Assembly (NCBI GenBank): GCA_965262055.1
Contig: CBDHEI010000002.1
Coordinates: 1,240,001-1,304,000, forward strand
From: G958296245 sp965262055
GTDB lineage: Bacteria; Chloroflexota; Dehalococcoidia; Lucifugimonadales; G958296245
Length of the DNA: 64,000 nucleotides
Direction of reading: 5' to 3'
How positions within the stretch are numbered: the stretch's first letter is position 1; every line of letters starts with the position of its first letter. The translations under genes were made by a program, and so were the position numbers. Of the stretch, positions 37,446 to 45,118 are shown piece by piece. The notes below the pieces were generated by a model. That model was not told the origin of the DNA. It ran no database searches and saw only the letters and a program-made list of their open reading frames with translations.

Positions 37446-37769
37446 CTCCTGCCGTTGCTCAGAGTGCTCTGTCGCATCGGATGCTCCGGTCCCTGCGTCT
37501 CGGTCCCATCCCTGCCGTCCGGCAAGCACGGGCGGACCGCCTCTAGCGGACAATACACCGTCTTGGGATTCCGAATCGATGGGGTGTGCTGACAGCGCCA
37601 TTGAAGCCTCGGGTCGATAGAGTATCGCGACGTGTACGGCTGGTCATGCTACCTTATGTCGCCCTCATTTGTCTCCGTGGAGTCCACGAGCAAGGCCGCA
37701 ATGGCCGTGAGCGCATTCCGAGGAAACTCCCTGCAAAGGCTTGGGCCGTCTGCCGTTATCCAAGCGCCG
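37446..37769. other. 324 bp intergenic gap
   Basis: Contains a possible upstream extension of the small hypothetical gene, but no other recognisable gene, repeat or RNA. Confidence 0.4.
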
Positions 37770-38741
37770 CTAGAGAGCATCCAGCAGGGCCGACTCAACC
37801 TCTTCGAAAGTGACGAAGGCCTCGAACCGGGTCGCGACGATGCCCTCTCGGTCTATGACGAATGTCCATTCGATGCTGGGCAGGCCCCAGTCGATGACCG
37901 TAGGGGAGATCACCCCCTTGTCCAGGTCTCCCTGGATCTCCGCTGGGTTGTCGTAAAAGTCAACGTGAACGAAGTTCGCCCGCCCCGAGTACTTGTCCTT
38001 GAGCTGTGTCAGCACCTCCACCTGGGGCCCGCACACTGCGTTGGTGCAGAAAGCCGGGCTGGCGAAGACCACCACCGTCGGCAGGCCGCTACGCACGGCC
38101 TCGTCGAGGCTCACCTGGTATAGGTCGGCGTCCTGGAGCGAACCCGTTGTGATATCGTCCAGCGACGCCACGTCGTCTGCCGTCTTGCTCCTGCTGAGCG
38201 GGGCCGGCGCGCCGTTGGCCGGTGCCGATGTCGCCTCTGCGACTTCGAAGGCCAGCTCGGCTCTGCTGACCGACCCGTCCGGCGCGGCGACTGAGATGTC
38301 CAGCTTCCACGGCCCCGCCTGGCCGAACGTCAGCTCCCCGGTGTGCAGCCCCCGGGTCCCGTAGGGCCACGGCTGGAACACCATCTCCGCCGTCTCCCCC
38401 ACTACCCCGCCTTCCGTACCCGTGTAGCTGGAGGTCACCGTGACCGGGTCCGTCACGATGCCGTCCAGAGACGTCAGCACGAAGCCCACCCGGTTGACGC
38501 CCACCCCGAGGTCGCCCGTCCCCAGGATCGCTTGGAGGCCGTCCTCGGAGCGCGGACCGGTGACTAGCAGCTCCCGGTCCGGGCGGGCCTCTTCGGCCAT
38601 TGCGGCGGGCTCCTCCTGGGCGGCCTCCGTCTCGGCCCGTGACGCGCCGCCGCTCGCGGACGGCTCGGCAGGACCTCCGCCGCAGGCGGCAAGGAGTACC
38701 GCCGCCGCTACCGCTGCGAGTCCTGTAAGTCCCCTTATCAT
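37770..38741 (-). CDS. lipoprotein with thioredoxin-like domain
   Basis: 323 aa. Signal peptide with lipobox VLLAAC, then a Ser/Ala/Glu linker and a beta-sandwich domain (about residues 50-170). It ends in a thioredoxin-like domain, VVFASPAFCTNAVCGPQVEVL, with a CTNAVC pair in place of the usual CxxC, then YSGRANFVHVDFYDNP and WTFVIDREGIVATRFE. A periplasmic redox or copper-delivery role is plausible but unproven. AGGACT precedes the ATG at 38741. It follows the DipZ-like lipoprotein gene by 28 bp on the same strand. Confidence 0.75.
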   Translation of the reverse strand: MIRGLTGLAAVAAAVLLAACGGGPAEPSASGGASRAETEAAQEEPAAMAEEARPDRELLVTGPRSEDGLQAILGTGDLGVGVNRVGFVLTSLDGIVTDPVTVTSSYTGTEGGVVGETAEMVFQPWPYGTRGLHTGELTFGQAGPWKLDISVAAPDGSVSRAELAFEVAEATSAPANGAPAPLSRSKTADDVASLDDITTGSLQDADLYQVSLDEAVRSGLPTVVVFASPAFCTNAVCGPQVEVLTQLKDKYSGRANFVHVDFYDNPAEIQGDLDKGVISPTVIDWGLPSIEWTFVIDREGIVATRFEAFVTFEEVESALLDAL

Positions 38742-38769
38742 GTGAGTCCTGATTCTGACAGGTTCCCTT

Positions 38770-40095
38770 CTAGGAGCCATCCGTGTAGGCCCCGAAGGTG
38801 AAGGCGAACACCGAGAAGGCGTCTGAGTTGGAGCTCAGCTTCAGGTCGTGGCCGCTGTAAGTCGGCGTGCTGACCAGCCTGTACATCCGGGGCTCGTCCA
38901 CCCTCACGTAGCTGTTGCCCTCGTCGTCGTACATGATGTCGGCGCCCTTGTACTCCTCGGCCACCGGCATATCGTTCAGGGTTATCCTGATCTCGTAGGG
39001 CTCGTCCCCTTCGGGGCTTAGGACCACGTTGGCGCTATTCCCATAGAAGCGCAGCGCCATGTAGTCCTCGTAGTCGCTCGTGACCCTTGCGTGCCTCAGG
39101 CTCTCCCTCCCGTTGCGCCACATCCCCTGAAGGTACAGGAAGTGGTTGTTGTGCTCCCCGGGGTCCATGTACTCGGCGACGCCGTCGGGCTGGGTGTAGT
39201 ACTCCGGGTGGACGTCGGGCAGCACGTAAGGGGGAGCCGGGCCGAACTGCAGGCTGCCGTAGTTGCGCTCGTAGCCCGCGTACAGCTCCCTGGTGAGGCT
39301 GGTCGCGGACCCCGAGGCGGCGTAGACGGCCGCGTCGACCTCCGGGGAAGGCCTGATGTCCAGGCTGATTTCCTCCACGCCGCTGGCCGTCTCCATCAGC
39401 AGCTCGCGTATCTTTTCCTCGGTCTCTTGGTAGGCGCCCTCTCCGAAGTGGGAGTACCTGATATAGCCGTCCTTGTCGATCAGGTACTTCGCCGGCCAGT
39501 ACCGGTTTTCGAACGCGCGCCAGGTGCCGAAGTCGTTGTCTTGGACGACGGGGTACTCCAGGCCGTACTCCGCAACGGCGTCGATGACGTTCTCCTTTTT
39601 CTTCTCGAATTCGAACTCCGGCGTGTGCACGCCGATGATCGTGAGGCCCAGGTCGGCGTACTTGTCATGCCAGTCCTTCAGGTAGGGCAGCGTCCGGATG
39701 CAGTTGATGCAGGTGTAGGTCCAGAAGTCTATTAGTACGACGTCCCCGCGCAGCCCTTCTAGCGTGAGCGGCTCCGAGTTGATCCAACTGAACACCTGGG
39801 TCAGCTCTGGCGCCAGGAGCTCGTTGCCGATGCGGCCCGTCCCGTTGGCGGTATCCTCCGGGGGCGCCTCGGTCGGCTCTGGAGTAGGCGGTTCCGGGGT
39901 CGGCTCTGGAGTAGGCGGCTCCGGGGTCGGGTCTGGCTGGGTCGACTCCTCGGGGACGTTCTCCTCCATCTGGGAAACCTGTGTCTCTTCCGTAGGCTCC
40001 TCGACAGCGGGAGTGTCGCTCCCGCAAGCGGCGGCGAACACGGATAGCATTAGCGTAGATACGATGATGGTAAGCAGCTTACCGGTGATGTTCAT
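38770..40095 (-). CDS. redoxin lipoprotein, DipZ/TlpA-like
   Basis: 441 aa. Signal peptide with lipobox SVFAAAC; a Pro/Glu/Thr-rich linker (TPEPPTPEPTPEPPTPEP); then a thioredoxin fold with WTYTCINCIRTLPYLKDWHD, the CxxC (CINC) form typical of DipZ proteins, and a C-terminal beta domain (about 270-441) like the DipZ carbohydrate-binding-type module. It should reduce or exchange disulfides outside the membrane, usually with a CcdA partner, which is not visible here. GGGAGC precedes the ATG at 40095; a longer frame to 40191 lacks a signal sequence. Confidence 0.85.
   Translation of the reverse strand: MNITGKLLTIIVSTLMLSVFAAACGSDTPAVEEPTEETQVSQMEENVPEESTQPDPTPEPPTPEPTPEPPTPEPTEAPPEDTANGTGRIGNELLAPELTQVFSWINSEPLTLEGLRGDVVLIDFWTYTCINCIRTLPYLKDWHDKYADLGLTIIGVHTPEFEFEKKKENVIDAVAEYGLEYPVVQDNDFGTWRAFENRYWPAKYLIDKDGYIRYSHFGEGAYQETEEKIRELLMETASGVEEISLDIRPSPEVDAAVYAASGSATSLTRELYAGYERNYGSLQFGPAPPYVLPDVHPEYYTQPDGVAEYMDPGEHNNHFLYLQGMWRNGRESLRHARVTSDYEDYMALRFYGNSANVVLSPEGDEPYEIRITLNDMPVAEEYKGADIMYDDEGNSYVRVDEPRMYRLVSTPTYSGHDLKLSSNSDAFSVFAFTFGAYTDGS
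39874..39927 (-). repeat. 27-bp tandem duplication in the Pro-rich linker
   Basis: Two consecutive 27-bp units (39874-39900 and 39901-39927) differ by a single base and encode a repeated PTPEPTPEP-type unit of the linker. Such repeats commonly vary in number between strains. Confidence 0.85.
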
Positions 40096-40236
40096 TGGGG
40101 CTCCCTTCGATAGCGTCCCGGTGGGTCGGAGGTATCCGCTGCCGCGTCCCCGGATGGCGGTCTGAGCCGTCCTCGCCGGGAATCGGGCCAACTATAATAA
40201 TCTACGAATAAGTGATGGGCGCCGGATTCCCGGCGT

Positions 40237-40950
40237 CTATTCCGTCCCCCGGCGCTTTAGCCGGTCGATCAGTGCCCAAGCCCCCGGCACGGCCATGGCG
40301 GCCAGGACCAGCTTGATGGCGTCGCCTCCTATGAATGGGTAAAGCCCGCCGCGCAATGTCATGTCCACAACGTTCGCACCGCCCTGCGCCTGGAAGTACG
40401 AGTACAGCCCATCGTTATTGGCGATGTGGACCGCAAGCCACGGGAGTCCGACCAGGTATATGACGATGTTGCCTAGGAGCATCGCAAAGGGCACTGTGGA
40501 CCGCCTGTCCCAGCCGCGCTCCGCCAGCAGCCCCACCAAGTAGGCCGCGAAGATGAACCCGACTATGTAGCCCCCGCTCGCCATGCTCCACACGAGCCCG
40601 TCGCTGCCCGACCAGGGCAGAAGGAAGAAGAAGGTCCTCTCTTCCATGATTCCCGAACCGGGAGCGAAGACGGGGACCGAAAGCATCCCAAGCAGCATGT
40701 ATATTGCCATGCTCAGGCCGCCGCGCTTGCTTCCCAGCGCGCCGCCCGCCAGGAGTACGCTGAAGGTCTGGCCAGTAATGGGCACGGTGGTGGTCGGTAT
40801 CTTTACCGCAAATTGGGCGCACAGCGCCACAAGCAGAACGCCGCTCGCTATGAGGATAGCGTCGAGAGCCAGCCTGTTCACCCTCTCGGTTACGCCGAGA
40901 TTGGCGGTAAGCACGTCCGCTAGGACCCTGTGCTGCGCGGTGGCTTGCAT
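40237..40950 (-). CDS. bioY: biotin transporter BioY (ECF S component)
   Basis: 237 aa, six or so hydrophobic segments. The family motif VPITGQTFSVLLAGGALGSK is at about residues 56-75, followed by LSMAIYMLLGMLSVPVFAPG and GGYIVGFIFAAYLVGLLAERG. BioY captures biotin and can act with an ECF energy-coupling module or alone. No bioM/bioN genes lie beside it. A good GGAGGAG precedes the ATG. The loop around residues 98-115 (GIMEERTFFFLLPWSGSDG) is longer than in short BioY proteins. Confidence 0.92.
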   Translation of the reverse strand: MQATAQHRVLADVLTANLGVTERVNRLALDAILIASGVLLVALCAQFAVKIPTTTVPITGQTFSVLLAGGALGSKRGGLSMAIYMLLGMLSVPVFAPGSGIMEERTFFFLLPWSGSDGLVWSMASGGYIVGFIFAAYLVGLLAERGWDRRSTVPFAMLLGNIVIYLVGLPWLAVHIANNDGLYSYFQAQGGANVVDMTLRGGLYPFIGGDAIKLVLAAMAVPGAWALIDRLKRRGTE

Positions 40951-40999
40951 CTAGCTGCTCCTCCTGTAGATCCCGACGCGATACGCGAAGCCTTCGGGG

Positions 41000-41218
41000 C
41001 TACGCTGTATCCTCCGGGCTCGTCGCCGGCGTGAATATCGACCCCTCGGGCACGACCGGTGGCCGTCGGCGTCGGCTCACCCGCGACAGCGCCAGCCTGC
41101 CGGCGACTACGCCCATGACCATCCCTCCGGCTATGAACGCCGGCGCTTTCTTCAGGAACTCTCTGCGAGAGCGCCCGGAATCGTCTCTCTTCCCGCGGTC
41201 GTCATTCTCTTTCTTCAC
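41000..41218 (-). CDS. small membrane protein with twin-arginine signal
   Basis: 72 aa. SRREFLKKAP near residue 17 matches the Tat motif (S/T-R-R-x-F-L-K), followed by a hydrophobic segment (AFIAGGMVMGVVAGRLAL) and a short basic-to-polar tail, RRRRPPVVPEG. It looks like an N-terminal Tat signal anchor with almost nothing attached: either a tiny anchored protein or the leftover N terminus of a Rieske- or oxidoreductase-type gene. It lies 49 bp upstream of bioY on the same strand. Confidence 0.6.
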   Translation of the reverse strand: MKKENDDRGKRDDSGRSRREFLKKAPAFIAGGMVMGVVAGRLALSRVSRRRRPPVVPEGSIFTPATSPEDTA

Positions 41219-41429
41219 AGCCTACCCAATTGTCGGGGCGCAACCCCGGATTTTGGCCCGCATTATATCCGAATGTGCGCCGAGGGGACAGCAAGCCCAC
41301 CAGGCAAGAACCCGTCCCGATTTGGTAATCGGCGCGTCAGAAGTTCACTAGGTCTGCAACAGTCCCCTTTGTGCCCCTTAGTGCTCTTCGTGGATGACCT
41401 AGAGACTCGCTTACTGATCTGGGCTAACT

Positions 41430-42728
41430 TCACCCGGCAAAGGCGCTGGACATCGCCTGTTCCAGGCGCCGCCTCCCCCTGACAGGCCCCACGACCGCCA
41501 TCTTCAGCTTCTCGGAGGCGACCAGCCCGTTGGCCACCCGCTTCACGTCGCCGGGCGTGATCGCCGCAATCAGCCCCATAACCTCATCTACCCCGACGAC
41601 CTCTCCGAGCATGGCCTCCTGCGACCCCGCCCACGCCGCGACCGCCCGGCTGTCCTCCATGCGCAGCAGCAGGCGTCCGCCCATCCGACGCTTCGCCCTC
41701 TCCAGCTCGTCCTCCGGCACGCCCTCCCGCAGCTTTCCCAGCTCGGCGAGTATCGTCTCCACCGCCGTGTACAGCTTCTTCGGGTCGACTCCAGCGCCGA
41801 TGGTCAACGCGCCGCAGTCCATGAACGACGTGATGCTGCTGTGCACGTCGTACGCGAGCCCACGTTTCTCCCTCACCTCCATGAACAGGCGGCTGCTCAT
41901 CCCGTCTCCCAGCATCATGCTAAGAAGGTCGAGCGCGTATCGGTCCGGGTGCGTCAGCGAGAGGCCGGGCAGCCCGATCGAGAGGTGGGCCTGCTCCTTG
42001 CGACGGTACTCGAGCCCCAGCCGGGCCCCGTCCTGCCCGTCGCAAAACGGCTGCCATCCCGGCCGTTCGCCCGAGGGCCAGTCCCTCGTCAGCGACTCCG
42101 CCTGCCGCACGACGGTGTCATGGTCCACCGAGCCCGCCGCGCTGATCACCACGTTGCCAGGCGAGTACGCGCCCCGGTAGTGCTCCATCACCACCTCGCG
42201 GCTCATGGCGGAGATCGACTCCCGCGTCCCGCTCACGTCCCGACCCAGGGGGTGGTCCGGCCAGAGCAGATCGTCCAGCATCGCCTCGACCCTGTCGTTC
42301 GGGTAATCGTTGATCTGGTTCTGCTCCTCCAGCACGACCATCCGCTCGCGCTCAAGCTCCTCCGGGTCGAAGACGGACCCCATCGCCATGTCGACGAGCA
42401 GGTCCAGGCACTCTTCCATGTAGGGCAGCGCGGCCTTGCACCAGTAGACGGTGAGCTCCTGCTCCGTGGCCGCGTTGATCTCCCCGCCGACCCCCTCCAC
42501 GGTGCCGCCGATCTCGCCCGGCGTGGGCCGCCTCGAAGTGCCCTTGAACAGCAGGTGCTCCACCAGGTGCGACGCTCCAGCCAGCTCCGGCATCTCGTGC
42601 CTGGAGCCGACGCCCACGAAGAGGCAGATACCCACAGAAGGGGTGTGCGCCATCCGGCAGGTCACCACCCGGAGACCGTTGTCCAGTACGCTCTTGCGGT
42701 ACGAGATAGGGGTCGCGTCTTCAGCCAT
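41430..42728 (-). CDS. M16-family zinc metallopeptidase
   Basis: 432 aa, the size of a single-chain processing-peptidase-like protein. The inverted zinc motif HLVEH appears in GASHLVEHLLFKGTSRR near residue 51, with the third ligand Glu in TEQELTVYW. The second domain carries GLAYDVHSSITSF and GAGVDPKK, typical of the R/Y-containing M16 C-terminal half. It probably digests peptides or processes precursors in the cytoplasm. The start at 42728 gives a family-like N terminus; upstream ATG adds a Cys-rich non-family stretch. Confidence 0.92.
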   Translation of the reverse strand: MAEDATPISYRKSVLDNGLRVVTCRMAHTPSVGICLFVGVGSRHEMPELAGASHLVEHLLFKGTSRRPTPGEIGGTVEGVGGEINAATEQELTVYWCKAALPYMEECLDLLVDMAMGSVFDPEELERERMVVLEEQNQINDYPNDRVEAMLDDLLWPDHPLGRDVSGTRESISAMSREVVMEHYRGAYSPGNVVISAAGSVDHDTVVRQAESLTRDWPSGERPGWQPFCDGQDGARLGLEYRRKEQAHLSIGLPGLSLTHPDRYALDLLSMMLGDGMSSRLFMEVREKRGLAYDVHSSITSFMDCGALTIGAGVDPKKLYTAVETILAELGKLREGVPEDELERAKRRMGGRLLLRMEDSRAVAAWAGSQEAMLGEVVGVDEVMGLIAAITPGDVKRVANGLVASEKLKMAVVGPVRGRRRLEQAMSSAFAG

Positions 42729-42773
42729 CGCCGCCGATTCTAGCAGGCTGCGGCAGCAGACGCGGCAAACGCC

Positions 42774-43120
42774 CTTGACGGTGTGCGAACGCACGTGCCA
42801 CCCTACTCCAATGGATACACTAACACCTGAACGGATCAGGCAGGTGCAGACCCTCGTAGCCGGGCGTTCTTCGGTGACCGCCCTGCCTGTGAGAGCCTCG
42901 GGGGGTGTGTCTCATTCCGCCTCGTTCATGTCGTCATTCTGTCTTGTTCGTATCTCATTCTGCCTACCTCATGTCACGCACTGTCTCGTAAGCCAAAGCT
43001 GAAAGAGACAGAATGTTACAGAACGAGACAGATATCGGGGATTCTCCCCACCGATAGGCAAGACCCGGTGCGGCAGCTCTGAAGTGCGGTCACCCTTCGG
43101 GGCTCCCTGGTTCACCGCCA
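42774..43120 (+). repeat. dispersed intergenic element, copy B
   Basis: The counterpart of the element at 2845-3106 in opposite orientation. It starts with CTTGAC and GCGAACGCACGTGC, an ATGGA 12 nt further on, then TCATTCTG/TCTTGTTCG units, then AGACAGAATGTT, ACAGAACGAG and ACAGATATCG in about 10-bp steps, and the core GGGGCTCCCTGGTTCACC. A short frame starts at the ATG (MDTLTPERIRQVQTLVAG) and may be a real leader peptide or a remnant. The -10 region is weaker than in copy A. It lies between the M16 gene and the pyr leader. Confidence 0.6.
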
Positions 43121-43174
43121 GGCGCTTGAAAAGGCCCGCCGCCCCGTGTAACATCATTTCATAGCGTCCTTTAA

Positions 43175-43250
43175 GTCGGTCCCGAGAGGCTGACAAGGAG
43201 CGTCCGGCTAACGTCGTTTCCGGCCCCTTGTCGCCCAGACGAGGGGTCTT
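43175..43250 (+). promoter_or_regulatory. PyrR-binding attenuator of the pyr operon
   Basis: A PyrR-binding hairpin, GTCGG-TCCCGAGAGG-CTGAC (43175-43194), has the known loop pattern around CCxGAGAGG. GACAAGG (43192-43198) can pair with CCTTGTC (43226-43232) as the antiterminator, and that CCTTGTC is also the 5' arm of the terminator. The binding hairpin uses the GAC of the antiterminator, so PyrR-UMP binding would favour termination, as in Bacillus pyr leaders. All pairings are read directly; function is by analogy. Confidence 0.88.
43224..43250 (+). terminator. attenuator terminator overlapping the pyrR ribosome-binding site
   Basis: CCCCTTGTC (43224-43232) pairs with GACGAGGGG (43238-43246) across a GCCCA loop, with one G-T pair, followed by TCTT and the TTG start of pyrR at 43251. 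The 3' arm contains GAGGGG, the only ribosome-binding site in reach. The same hairpin could therefore stop transcription and hide the start. Confidence 0.85.
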
Positions 43251-43790
43251 TTGACGACAGGCAAGCCCATCCTCAGCTCCGAGCAGCTCCGGCGCGCGCT
43301 GACGCGTATCGCTCACGAGGTCCTCGAGCGCAACGGCGGGGCCGGCGAGATAGTCCTCGTTGGCATCCACACTAGGGGCGCACCGCTGGCCCGGCGGCTG
43401 GCCCGGCTCATCGAGCAGGTTGAAGGTGTATCGCCCCCCGTTGGCACCTTGGACATAGGCCTCTACAGGGACGACCTCGCCTCCGGCGCCCGGCCGCCCA
43501 TGCTCCCGACCCACATGCCCGCCATAGATGGCAAGGTCGCCGTACTCGTCGACGACGTGCTCTACACCGGCAGGACCATCCGCGCTGCAATGGACGCCCT
43601 GACCGACTTCGGCCGCCCCAAGCGCGTCCAGCTCGCGGCCCTCGTGGATAGGGGCCACCGCGAGCTTCCCATCAGGCCCGACTACGTTGGCAAGAACGTG
43701 CCCACCTCGAAGGACGAGGAGGTGCAAGTGCGCACCTCGGAGACGGACGGTGTGGACGAGGTGCTGCTCGTCAGGAGGACGCCAAAATGA
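43251..43790 (+). CDS. pyrR: pyr operon regulator PyrR/uracil phosphoribosyltransferase
   Basis: 179 aa. The PRPP-binding motif VAVLVDDVLYTGRTIRAAMD is near residue 99, with the family loop DIGLYRDDL near 66. It binds the leader RNA upstream when UMP or UTP is high. The only workable start is TTG at 43251, directly after the terminator T-tract. Its stop overlaps the start of pyrB (ATGA). Confidence 0.95.
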   Translation: MTTGKPILSSEQLRRALTRIAHEVLERNGGAGEIVLVGIHTRGAPLARRLARLIEQVEGVSPPVGTLDIGLYRDDLASGARPPMLPTHMPAIDGKVAVLVDDVLYTGRTIRAAMDALTDFGRPKRVQLAALVDRGHRELPIRPDYVGKNVPTSKDEEVQVRTSETDGVDEVLLVRRTPK

Positions 43791-44767
43791 CCCAGGAGGC
43801 CACACTTCTGCCAAACCGTCGCCACGTCCTCGACCTGGACGACTTCACCCGCGGCGAGATCGAGTCCGTCCTGGACAACGCCGCCGCCATGAAGGAGGTG
43901 CTGCAGCGCGACATCAGGAAGGTCCCGGCGCTGCGAGGCAAAAGCGTCATCACCCTGTTCCACGAGGCCAGCACCCGCACCCGCGTCTCCTTCGAGCAGG
44001 CGGGAAAGATACTCAGCGCCGACGTCATCAACGTCGCCGGCGGCGGCAGCAGCGTCGAGAAGGGCGAGTCGCTCTACAACACCGCCCTCACCCTCCAGGC
44101 GATGAACGCCGACATCATCGTCATCCGCCACCCCCACTCCGGCGCCGCCCACTACATGGCCCGCCACCTTGAATCGTCCGTAATCAACGCGGGCGACGGT
44201 TGCCACGCCCACCCGACCCAGGCCCTGCTGGACCTCTACACGATCAGGGAGAAGCTGGGCAGGATCGACGGCGTCACCGTGGCCATAGTCGGCGATATTC
44301 TCTACAGCAGGGTGGCGCGCTCCAACCTGTGGGGGCTGACCAAGATGGGCGCCAGGGTGGTGCTCTGTGCGCCGCCCACGCTTCTGCCGCCCGACTTCAT
44401 GAACGGCGCCCGCACGGACGAGGCGCATCCCTTCGCCTCGGTGCGCGTCGAGACCCGGGTGGAACGGGCCCTGGAGGGCGCCGATGTGGTCATGGCCCTC
44501 AGAATACAGAGGGAGCGTCAGGAGGCCGGGCACCTCCCGTCGCTCAGGGAGTACTCCAGGATGTACGGCATCACATCGCGGCGGCTTGAAGAGGCGGGCC
44601 CCGACGCCCTCGTCATGCACCCAGGTCCGATGAACGAGGGTGTCGAGATCGACTCGGGGGTCGCCCACGGCGCTCGCTCGCTCATAGAGGAGCAGGTGAC
44701 CAACGGGGTCGCGGTGAGAATGGCGCTGCTCTACGGCCTGCCCTCCCCCGCGCGTGCAGGCCGATGA
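43787..44767 (+). CDS. pyrB: aspartate carbamoyltransferase catalytic subunit
   Basis: 326 aa. Condenses carbamoyl phosphate and aspartate, the first committed step of pyrimidine synthesis. The carbamoyl-phosphate loop FHEASTRTRVSFE is near residue 57. Further landmarks: NAGDGCHAHPTQALLDLYTI, VTVAIVGDILYSRVARSN, and MHPGPMNEGVEI near 288. Coupled by ATGA overlaps to pyrR upstream and the nudix gene downstream. No regulatory pyrI subunit is present. Confidence 0.96.
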   Translation: MTQEATLLPNRRHVLDLDDFTRGEIESVLDNAAAMKEVLQRDIRKVPALRGKSVITLFHEASTRTRVSFEQAGKILSADVINVAGGGSSVEKGESLYNTALTLQAMNADIIVIRHPHSGAAHYMARHLESSVINAGDGCHAHPTQALLDLYTIREKLGRIDGVTVAIVGDILYSRVARSNLWGLTKMGARVVLCAPPTLLPPDFMNGARTDEAHPFASVRVETRVERALEGADVVMALRIQRERQEAGHLPSLREYSRMYGITSRRLEEAGPDALVMHPGPMNEGVEIDSGVAHGARSLIEEQVTNGVAVRMALLYGLPSPARAGR

Positions 44768-45114
44768 CCAAAGGCCTTCGCGAACGCGCCACCGCGGTCG
44801 TAGTCAGGGACGGCAGGGTCCTGCTGGTGCGAGGCCGCGCCGAGGAATTCATGATGCCGGGAGGCGGCATCGAGCCGGGGGAAACCCCTATGGCGGCTGC
44901 GGTCCGGGAGCTGAATGAAGAGACGGGACTAACGGCGGCGCGGACGGAGTCCCTGTTCGTCTGGGAGAGCGCCATCCAAAGGCATCACGCCTTCCGGGTC
45001 GAGGCCGAAGGCGAGGTGGAGATGGGACCGGAAATCGGCGAGTTCATCTGGTGGGACAGGCGCGAATGTCTGCCGACCTTCCCGCACGTAGAGGCGATTC
45101 TGGAGAGGCTCTGA
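44764..45114 (+). CDS. NUDIX hydrolase in the pyr operon
   Basis: 116 aa. Complete Nudix box GGGIEPGETPMAAAVRELNE followed by ETGL, with the metal-binding REEx2EE-type pattern (RELNEETG) at about residues 36-58. It hydrolyses nucleoside diphosphates linked to another moiety; substrate unknown. It overlaps pyrB by 4 nt and ends 4 bp before pyrC, so it is an integral member of the operon. A clean-up role for damaged or excess nucleotides is a guess. Confidence 0.88.
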   Translation: MTKGLRERATAVVVRDGRVLLVRGRAEEFMMPGGGIEPGETPMAAAVRELNEETGLTAARTESLFVWESAIQRHHAFRVEAEGEVEMGPEIGEFIWWDRRECLPTFPHVEAILERL

Positions 45115-45118
45115 GCCT

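Noticed and set aside
37446..37601. Longer N terminus for the small hypothetical protein at 37176
   Set aside because: The extra 52 residues are Gly/Ser/Asp-rich with no structure, unlike the ordered C-terminal part. Not fully excluded because the internal start has a poor ribosome-binding site.
42900..43030. Possible CRISPR or iteron array in element B
   Set aside because: The short units are only loosely similar and lack constant-length spacers or a repeat longer than about 10 nt. No cas gene or replication initiator is present.
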